Assembly (NCBI RefSeq): GCF_000316625.1
Contig: NC_019676.1
Location: 2,808,501-2,872,500 of the forward strand
Length of the DNA: 64,000 nucleotides
Source of the DNA: Nostoc sp. PCC 7107
GTDB taxonomy: Bacteria; Cyanobacteriota; Cyanobacteriia; Cyanobacteriales; Nostocaceae
Direction of reading: 5' to 3'
Under the pieces are notes generated by a model, which searched no databases, was not told the DNA's origin, and saw only the letters and a program-made list of their open reading frames with translations. A program made the position numbers and the translations under genes. Positions 8,726-17,534 of this stretch are shown here, piece after piece; within the stretch, counting starts at the first letter, position 1, and each line of letters begins with the position of its first letter.

Positions 8726-9112
8726 ATGTCAGAAAGCCCTAGTATAGGAGAGCAAGCACTTAATAAAGCCACAGAGATAGGATTATCTAGTCAATTAGAT
8801 GAAGTAGAAAATCTAGATGTCAACATCAAAACTGATCCGCTGAAAATGGTTCAGCGACAGGTGAATGCAGTAGAAATATCAGGCGAAGGTTTGGTGATGC
8901 AAAAAGACCTCCGAATGGAGGAGTTAAAAATGCAAATGGGTAATGTTTCCATTAATCCTTTGAGTGCGGCTTTTGGCAAAACCAGCGATATTCTAAATTT
9001 AAGTAACTTCGATTTAGAAGGTATGAGCCTGCGAGTTAAGCAACTACAAGTGGAAGCAGGTAAATTAACTCTGCAAGCTGAAGCTTATGTAGAACAAATT
9101 CCCTCCGCTTAA
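8726..9112 (+). CDS. Internally shortened DUF2993 (LmeA-like) protein
   Basis: A 128-residue protein starting at the ATG at 8726; an upstream TTG at 8690 would add 12 residues. The first part carries the family block DPLKMVQRQVNAVEISG and EGLVMQKDLRMEELKMQ through NPLSAAFGK. The last part, LNLSNFDLEGMSLRVKQL to AYVEQIPS, matches the C-terminal end of the same family. The central region of roughly 80-100 residues expected in DUF2993 proteins is missing and the join is in frame. It is therefore either a natural miniature or an internal deletion. No signal peptide is present. DUF2231 follows 27 bases downstream, so the two genes are probably co-transcribed. Confidence 0.7.
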   Translation: MSESPSIGEQALNKATEIGLSSQLDEVENLDVNIKTDPLKMVQRQVNAVEISGEGLVMQKDLRMEELKMQMGNVSINPLSAAFGKTSDILNLSNFDLEGMSLRVKQLQVEAGKLTLQAEAYVEQIPSA

Positions 9113-9139
9113 ACATAAAGATACTAATTTACGAAAACT

Positions 9140-9688
9140 ATGGATACTTCAGAAACAACATCGGCTTCTACTCCTTTTCCCAATATCCCACCGATGATTG
9201 AAAGTGATGATAGAGAATATCGTGATACTGGCGTACCTAGTACAGTAGCGATCGCGGGACATCCCTTACATCCTTTAAGTGTAATTTTCCCCATAGCTTT
9301 TTTAGCAGCAGCGTTAGGAAGCGATTTTGGCTATTGGTTAACTCGTGATTTCTTCTGGGCGCGGGCTTCTTTATGGTTAATTGGCCTTGGGCTGGTTGGC
9401 GGTTTAATTGCAGCTGCGATCGGAATGAGTGACTTTTTGAAAATTGAGCGAGTCCGTAAGCGCAAGGCTGGCTGGGCGCACATGATCCTGAATGTTTCTA
9501 TCCTGGTTTTAACGCTGTTGAACTTTATTTTGCGTTGGGGAGATGCAGAAGCACACATTTTACCTTGGGGATTATTAATATCTTTGGTAGTTGGGACACT
9601 AACTAGCGTGTCTGGATGGTTTGGTGCAGAACTTTCTTATCGTCACAAAATAGGTGTAGTAGGGGCTGGTAGTAAAATATATCCATAA
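9140..9688 (+). CDS. DUF2231 family membrane protein
   Basis: A 182-residue inner-membrane protein with four predicted transmembrane helices (about residues 48-66, 78-98, 112-130 and 138-158). It carries the family signature GHPLHPLSV with His41 and His44 at the start of helix 1, a possible haem or metal site. DUF2231 proteins are membrane proteins of unknown role, often near redox genes. It follows the DUF2993 gene by 27 bases on the same strand. The acidic N-terminal 35 residues are probably cytoplasmic. The ATG start at 9140 is the only good candidate. Confidence 0.85.
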   Translation: MDTSETTSASTPFPNIPPMIESDDREYRDTGVPSTVAIAGHPLHPLSVIFPIAFLAAALGSDFGYWLTRDFFWARASLWLIGLGLVGGLIAAAIGMSDFLKIERVRKRKAGWAHMILNVSILVLTLLNFILRWGDAEAHILPWGLLISLVVGTLTSVSGWFGAELSYRHKIGVVGAGSKIYP

Positions 9689-9831
9689 CTTTATTTGAGA
9701 TTTGAAAGCTAGAATCTTTTTTAGTCTCTAGCTTTTAGAAAATATGTCATAGCCGTAACTCAAAAATTTTCATCATTGTTTCTTAGAGGATATTTGAAAA
9801 GTTTTGGGCGAATATAATTCGCTACTACATA

Positions 9832-9930
9832 GGCCAAGTCCACCTGCGCGGACTAATGAGAAATCAAGGTTTTTAACCCGCGGCGCGGGTTTTGTCTGTA
9901 TAGCCGCGACTTCTAGTCGCCAGGGCTTTT
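9832..9930 (+). repeat. Dispersed intergenic repeat with nested hairpins, copy 1
   Basis: The segment has three hairpin modules: AGTCCACCTGCGCGGACT, AACCCGCGGCGCGGGTTTT and a CGCGACTTCTAGTCG palindrome, joined by AATCAAGGTTTTT and GTATAGCC. A second copy lies inverted at about 43622-43740 with diverged hairpin loops but compensating stems. This indicates a structured dispersed element. The 92-codon ORF overlapping it is not a believable gene. Confidence 0.65.
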
Positions 9931-10152
9931 CAAACAACCTCTTAGCTCATCATTTTGGCGATGGGCTTTTTATCGTTAGTGGCATACATAAAATTTCTCT
10001 GCTTTGGTATGCGCCAATATTAAAGGCTATACAAGCTACATTGATAAGTAGATTGTTGCTTGGCATTACATTTTTTTGCTAGGATTTCCTTCATTATGTG
10101 TTGAGGTCGATTTTTGGTTGGCTGTGGCGACGACAATTAAAAGAAATAGGCC

Positions 10153-10380
10153 ATGCAAAAAAGAGTGAAAGTCAAACCTAATTCAAAACAACAAAAAATT
10201 GAAGAACAAGTAGATGGGAGTTTAACTGTGCATTTGAAATCGCCTCCAGTTGATGGTAAAGCGAATGAAGAGTTAATTAAACTCTTAGCTGATAAATTTG
10301 ATGTACCGAAGTCTTATATAACTATTAAATCGGGTTTAGCATCTCGACAAAAACTGATTGAAATTAGCACGGATATTTAG
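10153..10380 (+). CDS. DUF167 (YggU) family protein
   Basis: A 75-residue protein of the widespread DUF167/UPF0235 family. The family pattern is visible: a [13 protein letters not shown] strand, [24 protein letters not shown] (the PPVDGKAN core is near-universal), and [21 protein letters not shown]. Members are small soluble alpha/beta proteins of unknown function. It stands alone between a repeat-containing gap and the leftward membrane protein gene. The ATG at 10153 gives the usual family length. Confidence 0.88.
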   Translation: MQKRVKVKPNSKQQKIEEQVDGSLTVHLKSPPVDGKANEELIKLLADKFDVPKSYITIKSGLASRQKLIEISTDI

Positions 10381-10442
10381 TATTAAGTTTTCATTTTTAC
10401 ATAGTAAAATTATTTAATTTTCTAGTTAGAACTCTATGATAT

Positions 10443-11381
10443 TTATCTATTAATATTAACTAAACGTTCATCTAGCCAAGCTAAAGCTGCGCCAGAGGTT
10501 TCAGCCAAAATACTAATTAGACGATATAGTGTGATCGCACTAATCACTACAGCCGAAGGAAAGCGGTGCTGTAAAAGTGCGATCGCCGTCGCTTCAAATA
10601 CACCTAACCCTCCTGGTGCACCGGGAACTACCAGCCCTAACAACCAAGCAAAACTAAAAGCCCCAACTAATAAAGGTATTTGGCTGAGATTTACAGGGTA
10701 AATGGCAGATATAGTTAAAATAAATCCCAAACTCCGCAATCCTAAAAATCCGAATTCGCCTAATAAAGGACGGAAGGGATAGCGTTCGAGATTGATAGCG
10801 ACTTGTGGCTGAGTATTATTAGCCGATTTTTTGTTTTTCAATTTGTGCAAAAAGCGAATTACCGGGTTTAAAAACCAAGGATGTACGCCACAAAGTATAA
10901 AAATTAAAGCCATAAATTGAAATACTGGGACTGCTAAATTAGTTTGATTTGCCGCAAATTGATTCCCCAATAACACAACAACTATTAAAGCGGCTGCGGC
11001 CATCAGTAGCGGTTCCAATAACACACTTAAGGTAGCCGCACCAGCAGAGACATTAGCATTTTTCGCTGCGATAATTCGCCCATAATAATGCCAAACATTA
11101 CCTGGGAGATACTTGGCGATGTTAGTTTTTAAGTAGACTTGAATGAATGGAACAGATGGTATGGGTTGATTTAAATCGCGCAAAATCCAAGTCCAAATCC
11201 AGCCAGCCCACGTATGTGCTAATAATGTTACACCTGTGGCGATCGCTAAAATTGCCCATCCTCCTGGATTAATTTTGAGAGTTGTCACCCCAACCCAATT
11301 ATCCTTCAGGGCTTTGGCGACAAAAAATAGCGTTCCACCCAAAATCATCCAGCGTAAAAATTGCTTCATCACTTTGGTCAT
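10443..11381 (-). CDS. Lysylphosphatidylglycerol synthase-like (UPF0104) membrane protein
   Basis: A 312-residue polytopic membrane protein with about seven to eight hydrophobic segments. It fits the UPF0104/LPG-synthase transmembrane family, seen in the LPGNVWHYYGR segment (near residue 94), the conserved PGAPGGLGVFE motif (about residues 249-259) and ALYRL-type C-terminal helices. The catalytic aminoacyl-transfer domain of MprF is absent, so this is only the flippase-like membrane module. Substrate is unknown; a lipid or isoprenoid is the usual guess. The ATG at 11381 precedes a second in-frame ATG four codons later. Confidence 0.82.
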   Translation of the reverse strand: MTKVMKQFLRWMILGGTLFFVAKALKDNWVGVTTLKINPGGWAILAIATGVTLLAHTWAGWIWTWILRDLNQPIPSVPFIQVYLKTNIAKYLPGNVWHYYGRIIAAKNANVSAGAATLSVLLEPLLMAAAALIVVVLLGNQFAANQTNLAVPVFQFMALIFILCGVHPWFLNPVIRFLHKLKNKKSANNTQPQVAINLERYPFRPLLGEFGFLGLRSLGFILTISAIYPVNLSQIPLLVGAFSFAWLLGLVVPGAPGGLGVFEATAIALLQHRFPSAVVISAITLYRLISILAETSGAALAWLDERLVNINR

Positions 11382-11909
11382 TTAATAGATTCAGCACCAA
11401 GTCTTGAATATCTTAAATCTTATGGTATATCAGCAATATCCCAAAAAATTTCCAAATTCACTCTTCAGTTATGCTTAAAATATAAGTAATTCTTGTGACA
11501 AATTATTTGTAATTACACTGAGATAAATAAATTATTTGGCAGAATTTATTTAAACTACACTTTATTAGTATTAATTTAAAGCATGATTTTTATCTGAATT
11601 TACGTACTTTTAAATCCATCTTAAGTATGAAATTAAATTAGCTTTAATACTTCCTAAATTTGATTAAAATATAAACTATATTTCAATGATTTAAAAGCTA
11701 TAATATTAATCTCGTCTAACTTAAGAGAGATAAGAATAGCATATTTTTAAGAGATATAATGTAGCTTAAGCCAGATGTAAAGCTATTTTTTTTTGAACTA
11801 CATTAGAGACTGTTGGTTCAATAATAATCAACTATAACAAGGAATTAAGTTTGCTTGATTTAATTAATTAAAAGCAAAAAAACTTGTTTATGGTTGAAAG
11901 GAGGTCTCA
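11382..11909. other. AT-rich intergenic region of 528 bases
   Basis: This gap lies between the leftward UPF0104 gene and the rightward lipoprotein pair. It is very AT-rich and free of ORFs. It probably holds divergent promoters, but I could not choose a -35/-10 pair with confidence. AAAGGAGG at about 11899-11906 is the ribosome site of the first lipoprotein. No repeats or HIP1 sites stand out. Confidence 0.4.
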
Positions 11910-12449
11910 ATGAAAAAAATCACAGCTTTATTGAAAAAACTACGATTGCAGCAAATTGTAACTGTATTTTTTGCAGGTTTATTGTTGATAGTTAGCACTG
12001 CTTGTTCAAGTGGAGATGTTACAGGTGCTAATCCTCAAAATCCGGCTGTACAAGCTGGTGGTGCAAACAATCCTTATAAAAATGGTGGAGATAAATATAC
12101 TAGAAACCCCTCCAGCAATTCTCAAAAGATAGGCAATCAAGCTAACCTACCTTCTGGCTCATTAATTGCTACAAATCAAGAGTCGGAAATACTCTACCCT
12201 GGTGCAGAAACACCCCAAGGCAGAGTAGATAAAGAAAAAGAATTACCAATCATTACAAAGGAAAACTTTAAAACATCCTCTGAACCTGGAGGTTTAATTC
12301 AAAATGAATCTGATTTAGGAAATAGGGTTCAAGACCGTCTCGAAACTGTCAAAGAACAATTTGAAGATGCTGCCAGCTTTGTTAAAGATAAAGCAGCAGA
12401 TGCAAATGCTAGACCAGAATTACAAAAAAATCCGGCACTAAGCAGATAG
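11910..12449 (+). CDS. Predicted lipoprotein, first of a tandem pair
   Basis: A 179-residue secreted protein with a lipoprotein signal: basic MKKITALLKKLR, a hydrophobic core, and lipobox LIVSTAC with Cys32 as the lipidation site. The mature part is hydrophilic, Asn/Gly-rich and probably disordered, ending in a short amphipathic helix region (about 145-168). A strong AGGAGG site precedes the ATG. The next gene begins 98 bases later and shares the same N-terminal plan with Cys32, which suggests an old duplication. I do not recognise the family. It is likely to be periplasmic and membrane-attached. Confidence 0.78.
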   Translation: MKKITALLKKLRLQQIVTVFFAGLLLIVSTACSSGDVTGANPQNPAVQAGGANNPYKNGGDKYTRNPSSNSQKIGNQANLPSGSLIATNQESEILYPGAETPQGRVDKEKELPIITKENFKTSSEPGGLIQNESDLGNRVQDRLETVKEQFEDAASFVKDKAADANARPELQKNPALSR

Positions 12450-12547
12450 ATTTTCTGATTCGTTATGACATTGAAAATGACAAATTGATGCTAAATTTCA
12501 TCTCCATTAATTTGTAAATTACTTACACAAACTCAAGGAGTTAAACC

Positions 12548-13144
12548 ATGAAAAAAGTCATTGATTGGGTAAAAAATATTCGCCCTTTGAAAGTTTTAAG
12601 CGTTTTCTTAGCAGGTATGTTTCTCATCCTGACACAAGCTTGTAACAGACCAACTATTGCAGGTCAACCACCACAACCAGGTGCTGAATCAGGTTATGCC
12701 CAGCCAGGTGCTGAATCAGCTTATACCAAACGTCAAGACCCCACCCAACAGTACAACTTCAATACTCCTGAAGGTGGGATGAACAACTTCAGTGATGTAG
12801 ATCCTAGAGCTAAAAATTTTGAAAAATCTGCTAAAAACAGAGCCGAAGATTTGAGCAAAAATGCCGAAAGAAATATTGATCAAAAAGGCATTGAAAGTCC
12901 ACAGGATTATGCTCGGAATTATCGCCAAGGTACACCCTTGACTGAAAGAGTGAAAAACTTGGGTGAAGACATTGGTAGTTCTGCTCAAGAAACAGCCGAA
13001 GATGTTGCTAAGGGAGCAAAACGTGGTGTTGAAAACCTCAAAGACAATACCAGTAATGCCGCTCAAGACTTGAGTAAAAATGCCCGCAGAGCAGCTGAAG
13101 ATGCAGGCGATACTGTAAATCGGTCATTAAAAAATATTGACTAA
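12548..13144 (+). CDS. Predicted lipoprotein with LEA-like helical repeats
   Basis: A 198-residue lipoprotein: signal MKKVIDWVKNIRPLK, hydrophobic stretch and lipobox LILTQAC (Cys32). A short duplicated PGAESGYAQ/PGAESAYTK segment lies near residues 43-60. From about residue 85 on it is built of 11-residue-like amphipathic repeats rich in Lys, Ala, Glu and Asp (NRAEDLSKNAERN, ARRAAEDAGDTVN), as in LEA or YtxH-type stress proteins. AAGGAG precedes the ATG. A terminator hairpin follows at 13181. A role in envelope stress or desiccation is an inference from composition only. Confidence 0.78.
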   Translation: MKKVIDWVKNIRPLKVLSVFLAGMFLILTQACNRPTIAGQPPQPGAESGYAQPGAESAYTKRQDPTQQYNFNTPEGGMNNFSDVDPRAKNFEKSAKNRAEDLSKNAERNIDQKGIESPQDYARNYRQGTPLTERVKNLGEDIGSSAQETAEDVAKGAKRGVENLKDNTSNAAQDLSKNARRAAEDAGDTVNRSLKNID

Positions 13145-13180
13145 AATTTAGTCAATTCAAAGTAGGGAACACAAAATTTA

Positions 13181-13217
13181 AGGGTCAGAATTTAAAATTA
13201 TTCTGACTCCTTTCTTG
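13181..13217 (+). terminator. Intrinsic terminator after the lipoprotein pair
   Basis: Arms AGGGTCAGAAT (13181-13191) and ATTCTGACTCC (13200-13210) form an 11-bp stem with one G-T or mismatch, followed by TTTCTTG. It sits 36 bases after the lipoprotein stop and also just before the end of leftward larC, so it may serve both strands. Confidence 0.65.
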
Positions 13218-13226
13218 TTAATTCTT

Positions 13227-14498
13227 TTATGAATACCAACTCTGAAGAGCAAGCCGATGGATTTCACTCCAAGGCAGATTATGTTGTCGAGCTAATTCGG
13301 CACAATCTTCATATTCTGGCTGCACATTGGTAATGGATTTAGCTTGTGATTCTCCTTGCCATGCGACTTTGATACGTACATTGCCATATTTTGTTTCGAC
13401 TTGTTGAATTTCTCGTTGGAGGATGGCGCGTTGTTGGGTAGTGCGACGAATACCTAAAGTACTGGTTTCACGGAATAACACTGCTTCACACTTGAGTAAA
13501 TTATCAGGATGACAGATAACTGTTAATAAGATACCTGGACGGGACTTTTTCATACCTATGGGCTGGGTGAAGACATCCACTGCACCAGCGGCAAATAGAG
13601 CTTCAAATACATAGCCAACCGCTTGAGGATTTAAGTCATCAATTTGAGTTTCGAGTACGGAGATGGTTTCTAAAATTGGGCTGATTTGTTGAGAATGGGC
13701 GACATCTGCCTGTAGGCTGGTGCTTTCACCCAGCCACAGGCGTAGTATATTGGGAATAGGAAGATTAATAGTTCCCGCGCCCAATCCCACTTGTTTAATC
13801 GTCATCGATGGCGGATTCCCAAATTCTCTAACTAATGTAGTGGCGATCGCCGCGCCTGTTGGTGTTACCAATTCCTTTTCAATACCGTTACTATAAACCG
13901 GACAACCCCTCATTTCCCATAATTTCAACACTGCTGGCACTGGTACCGCCATTTGACCATGTGCAGCCCGCACCGTACCGCCCCCCGTGGGCAATGCCGA
14001 GCAGTAAACTAAGGGGAATCCTGCGCGATCGCTCTCAATCCCCAACCAATCTAAACCCAAACAAGTGCCGACAATATCCACAATCGCATCCACGGCACCC
14101 ACTTCATGGAAATGTACTTTTTCCGGTGCAATCCCATGCACTGCACCTTCTGCTACTGCTAGTTTTTGGAATACTGCTAAACTCCAAGCTTCGGCTCGTG
14201 GTGGCAATTTTGCCTGAAGAATCATAAGCTCGATTTCTGGCAGATGGCGGCCATGATGGTGATTATGTTCGTGGTCATGGTTATGGTGATGCTTCTCTAG
14301 TAAATCCACATATACCTTAGTTGCCTGTTGACCATTTTTCTGGACAAATTCTGCTCGTAAATGGTACTCCTGGGAAATTCCTAAGTCATTTAATTTTGTA
14401 CTTAAATACTCCACAGGAACACCCAAACTGACTAAGGCTCCCAGGCACATATCACCAGAAATTCCCGTCGGGCATTGAAGATAAGCTATTTTACTCAT
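13227..14498 (-). CDS. larC: LarC, nickel-pincer cofactor biosynthesis protein
   Basis: A 423-residue protein of the LarC/UPF0272 family, which inserts nickel into the pyridinium thiolate pincer cofactor. Diagnostic parts are the N-terminal PTGISGDMCLGAL, a His-rich metal-loading loop at residues 70-85 (HHHNHDHEHNHHHGRH), VHFHEVGAVDAIVDIVG, and the C-terminal IGMKKSRPGILLTV. In many bacteria larC is translated from two ORFs by frameshift; here it is one continuous frame. larB, larE and the lactate racemase gene are not in the window, so the cofactor client is unknown. The ATG at 14498 is clear. Confidence 0.92.
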   Translation of the reverse strand: MSKIAYLQCPTGISGDMCLGALVSLGVPVEYLSTKLNDLGISQEYHLRAEFVQKNGQQATKVYVDLLEKHHHNHDHEHNHHHGRHLPEIELMILQAKLPPRAEAWSLAVFQKLAVAEGAVHGIAPEKVHFHEVGAVDAIVDIVGTCLGLDWLGIESDRAGFPLVYCSALPTGGGTVRAAHGQMAVPVPAVLKLWEMRGCPVYSNGIEKELVTPTGAAIATTLVREFGNPPSMTIKQVGLGAGTINLPIPNILRLWLGESTSLQADVAHSQQISPILETISVLETQIDDLNPQAVGYVFEALFAAGAVDVFTQPIGMKKSRPGILLTVICHPDNLLKCEAVLFRETSTLGIRRTTQQRAILQREIQQVETKYGNVRIKVAWQGESQAKSITNVQPEYEDCAELARQHNLPWSEIHRLALQSWYS

Positions 14499-14593
14499 AT
14501 AGGTTAATCAATGATAAATAGTCAATAGTCATTGGTTATTAGTCATTTGTCCTTTGTTTGCCCCCAGCCCCATTTCCCAAAATACCGTGTTCT

Positions 14594-15253
14594 ATGGCAA
14601 AAATTCTCACAGTGCATCCGGATAATCCCCAAAGCCGCCGAATAGAAGAAATAAAGTCAGCGCTCTCAGATGGCGCAGTCATGCTTTACCCTACTGATAC
14701 GGTCTATGCGATCGGTTGTGATTTAAATGCCAAGTCGGCGGTGGAACGAGTGAGGAAAATCAAGCAGTTAGCGAATGATAAACCATTAACATTTTTGTGT
14801 CCTTCATTGTCAAATGTAGCGACTTATGCGTTTGTCAGCGATACAGCTTATCGATTGATGAAGCGGCTAATTCCCGGCCCTTACACGTTTTTGCTACCAG
14901 CCACTAAGTTAGTACCGCGACTAGTGCAGAATCCTAAGCGGAAAACTACAGGTATTCGCGTGCCGAATCATCCTGTATGCCTAGCCTTGCTCGAAGCTTT
15001 AGAAAACCCGATTATTTCAACTTCGGCACATTTGCCGACCAATGAGGCGGATGATGGGAAATTTGCCTTAGATGTTGAACCGGGGCTATCACGGGTAGAG
15101 CTATTTGATTATCTGGATAACTTAGTAGATGTGATTGTAGACACGGGTGAAGAGCCAACATATCAGGTATCAACAATTTTAGACTTGACAGGAGACGAAG
15201 CAGTAATTACGAGACGGGGGTTAGGTTGGGAAGCCGTAACCGCATGGGTTTAA
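14594..15253 (+). CDS. TsaC/YrdC/Sua5 family L-threonylcarbamoyladenylate synthase
   Basis: A 219-residue protein with the YrdC fold: LYPTDTVYAIGCD (substrate site), KQLANDKPLTFLC, LIPGPYTFLLPAT, and the TGIRVPNHP plus STSAHLPTNE segments. It makes threonylcarbamoyl-AMP for the t6A37 modification of tRNAs reading ANN codons. There is no Sua5 C-terminal domain, so it is the short TsaC-like type. The ATG at 14594 begins the conserved MAKILTVHPDN; an upstream TTG at 14558 would add 12 Pro-rich residues and is less likely. It is transcribed divergently from larC. Confidence 0.85.
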   Translation: MAKILTVHPDNPQSRRIEEIKSALSDGAVMLYPTDTVYAIGCDLNAKSAVERVRKIKQLANDKPLTFLCPSLSNVATYAFVSDTAYRLMKRLIPGPYTFLLPATKLVPRLVQNPKRKTTGIRVPNHPVCLALLEALENPIISTSAHLPTNEADDGKFALDVEPGLSRVELFDYLDNLVDVIVDTGEEPTYQVSTILDLTGDEAVITRRGLGWEAVTAWV

Positions 15254-15625
15254 ACGGCGTACTTCACAAGCTGAAACTTCTGTTTCGGAAACGAGTATTC
15301 AAAATGCTCCAGTTTGGCAATTGTCATACTGAATCACGGCGGGGATGGGGTAATCAGGATAGGAGTAAAAGTATATATAGCAAGGATTTTAACCAGTTGT
15401 GGGCATGATTAATATGTGTGTGCGGCCTGCAATTTGGTTACGGATGAAAAAAGCGACACATTACTTTCACTGTAACTTTTTTAAATTTCCTACAGTCATA
15501 TACATAAGCAGTGCTGGCAATGAATCTTGTATGGATCAATACTTAATAATTTTCCAGACAAGAACGTTTTCAGATGCTATCTTTGCGTTGTAGTTACGGT
15601 GCTATACCCTACCCTAGGAAAATTC
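15254..15625. other. Intergenic leader of the HetZ-family gene
   Basis: These 372 bases contain only short overlapping ORFs that I regard as chance. AGGAAAA at 15616-15622 is the ribosome site of the next gene. No NtcA-type GTA-N8-TAC site with a matching -10 box was convincing. The length suggests a long regulated leader or promoter region. Confidence 0.35.
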
Positions 15626-16843
15626 ATGAAAGCTAACCTTGTAAATCTACCAACCTCCACACCCAATTTTTTTGTTAGCAATGTTGCTATTGAAGAATCA
15701 CCAGCTACAGATACTTTAATGCCACTGCTGTGTCAGGAAATACAGGCGCAGGTCAAAGCCAGTTCTGGATGTGTACAAGCTGTGGCACAACGCATAGCCA
15801 AAGAAGTCAGACGGATTTGTGATAAGAGTTCTCGCATCCAAACCTCTGGACAAATCCAATCTTGGCAGCTAACTTTAGCAAAACATCGTCTGCACAAGTG
15901 TCTGCACTACTACCAACTTGGTTCTCGGCGGGGACGGGTAGAGTTACACAGTAGTTTGGGTGCGATGGTTTACCGCCACGTTACGCCATCTGGGGCAGAA
16001 TATGGATTTGACGCTCGTTACAATTTGATTGAAGATTTTCTCCAAGCTTTTTATATTGAAGCGATTAAAGCTTTCCGGCGGGAAAATGAATTAGCTGAAG
16101 ATTACCAACCCCGTACTCAGCTGCAATTAGCTGAATATATGGCATTTACAGAGCAATATGCCAAGCGCCGGATTAATTTACCTGGTGGAAATAATCAACA
16201 ATTAGTTATCTTACGCGCTCAAGGTTTTGCCCGTCGTCAGCCCCAAGAAACAGCTGTAGATATTGAAATGGCTGTAGAGTCGGCGAAAGGTGAAGATGGA
16301 GAATCTTACCAACGCAATCCCGCGGTGCAACAAATCCGTTCTAAAATGATTGCTCAAGGTCATGTTGATTTATCCGAAGAATCAGAACGCGATCGCGTTA
16401 TTGCTGAATTAGTCAAATATCTGGAATCTCAAGGTCAATCAGACTGTGTTGACTACCTCAGTTTGAAGCTGCAAGATTTATCTGCGCCAGAAATTGACCA
16501 AATTCTCGGTTTAACCAGCCGTCAGCGCGATTATCTGCAACAGCGCTTTAAATATCATGTAGAAAAGTTCTCCAAGCAGCACCAATGGCAATTAGTTCAT
16601 CAATGGTTGGGTGCTGGTTTAGAACAAAAGTTAGGTTTGTCTTCTCAACAGTGGGAAACTTTTATTCAAGTACTTTCTCCCCAACAGCAGCAAATTTTAC
16701 AGTTAAAAGCAGCAAGACATAGTGATCAAGCGATCGCTAAAGCCTTAAAGTGTACTCCTAAACAATTGCAAAAACGCTGGACTCATTTACTAGAAATTGC
16801 TTGGGGAATCCGTAATGGTCACAGCGAAGTACAAACTGGTTGA
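15626..16843 (+). CDS. HetZ-family heterocyst differentiation protein
   Basis: A 405-residue protein starting at ATG 15626 with AGGAAAA just upstream; frames upstream to 15527 lack conserved sequence. It matches the HetZ/HetZ-related family throughout: SWQLTLAKHRLHKCLHYYQLGS, RGRVELHSSLGAMVYRH, EDFLQAFYIEAIKAFRRENE, AFTEQYAKRRINLPGG and RQRDYLQQRFKYHVEKF. HetZ is a predicted DNA-binding regulator of early heterocyst differentiation. The classical hetZ is followed by patU genes; these are absent here, so this is more likely a HetZ-related paralogue. The C-terminal part (LKCTPKQLQKRW) has helix-turn-helix character. Confidence 0.75.
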   Translation: MKANLVNLPTSTPNFFVSNVAIEESPATDTLMPLLCQEIQAQVKASSGCVQAVAQRIAKEVRRICDKSSRIQTSGQIQSWQLTLAKHRLHKCLHYYQLGSRRGRVELHSSLGAMVYRHVTPSGAEYGFDARYNLIEDFLQAFYIEAIKAFRRENELAEDYQPRTQLQLAEYMAFTEQYAKRRINLPGGNNQQLVILRAQGFARRQPQETAVDIEMAVESAKGEDGESYQRNPAVQQIRSKMIAQGHVDLSEESERDRVIAELVKYLESQGQSDCVDYLSLKLQDLSAPEIDQILGLTSRQRDYLQQRFKYHVEKFSKQHQWQLVHQWLGAGLEQKLGLSSQQWETFIQVLSPQQQQILQLKAARHSDQAIAKALKCTPKQLQKRWTHLLEIAWGIRNGHSEVQTG

Positions 16844-17057
16844 GTTTTAACGCAGAGGATTGCTGCGGTAAACGCAAAGTTTCGCAGAGTTTTTGTTCAT
16901 CTAAATTCATGGGCATTTCACTCTCGTTATTTAGTACATAAGTACCAAAAACATCCCGCTTTTTTCTATTTTGAAAATTCATATTAAGTAAGTGTCTATA
17001 CGTCTCTGCTTCCATGAAATTCTAGAATGGATAGTAAGTGTGGCGGAGGGCTTGAGA

Positions 17058-17534
17058 ATGACTATGACTCAAGGCAAGCGGGCAAATCAGGCAGGGAAGA
17101 TTTTAGAAAGTAATGTAGAGGCAATATTAACTGGACATGGTTATTTTCAAGTTGGAAATCACGTCACCAAAGAATATCTTTTGACTGCTAATTTATTAGC
17201 AAAACGTTACGCTAAACAAGTTTATATTGGGGCAGGTATTTATAATACTTTGTTGAAAGTTGATTTTTATATTGTTGGTTTACCGAGCATTCCCACAGGA
17301 TTAATTATTGAATGTAAATGGCAAGAAAGTGGCGGTTCTGTAGATGAAAAATTTCCTTATTTGAGTATGAATATTCAGGAATATTATCCAGCGCCAGCGA
17401 TTGTGGTGATTGGTGGTGAAGGAATGCGGGAAGGAGCGATTCAATGGCTTAGGCAACAAGTCAAACTTAACCATAACTTACTCGGAGTTTACAGTTTAGA
17501 TAGATTTATTGCCTGGGCTAATAAAAATTTTTAG
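17058..17534 (+). CDS. PD-(D/E)XK nuclease-like protein next to DNA methylase
   Basis: A 158-residue protein starting at ATG 17058 (GGAGGG 7-12 bases upstream; the upstream extension to 16992 is not conserved-looking). The nuclease core reads Asp69 in KVDFYIVG, then Glu85-Cys-Lys87 in GLIIECKWQ, the D...ExK arrangement of PD-(D/E)XK nucleases, with Gln89 as a further common active-site residue. Its stop codon overlaps the stop of the convergent adenine methylase gene by four bases. The pairing suggests a cognate restriction enzyme or a repair nuclease. Specificity cannot be read from sequence. Confidence 0.68.
   Translation: MTMTQGKRANQAGKILESNVEAILTGHGYFQVGNHVTKEYLLTANLLAKRYAKQVYIGAGIYNTLLKVDFYIVGLPSIPTGLIIECKWQESGGSVDEKFPYLSMNIQEYYPAPAIVVIGGEGMREGAIQWLRQQVKLNHNLLGVYSLDRFIAWANKNF

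Noticed and set aside
9804-10082. A 92-codon ORF on the + strand.
   Set aside because: It runs through a dispersed hairpin repeat and has no ribosome site or family resemblance.
15226-15593. Two overlapping + strand ORFs of 60 and 64 codons before the HetZ-family gene.
   Set aside because: They overlap each other and the TsaC end, and no protein family is recognisable.
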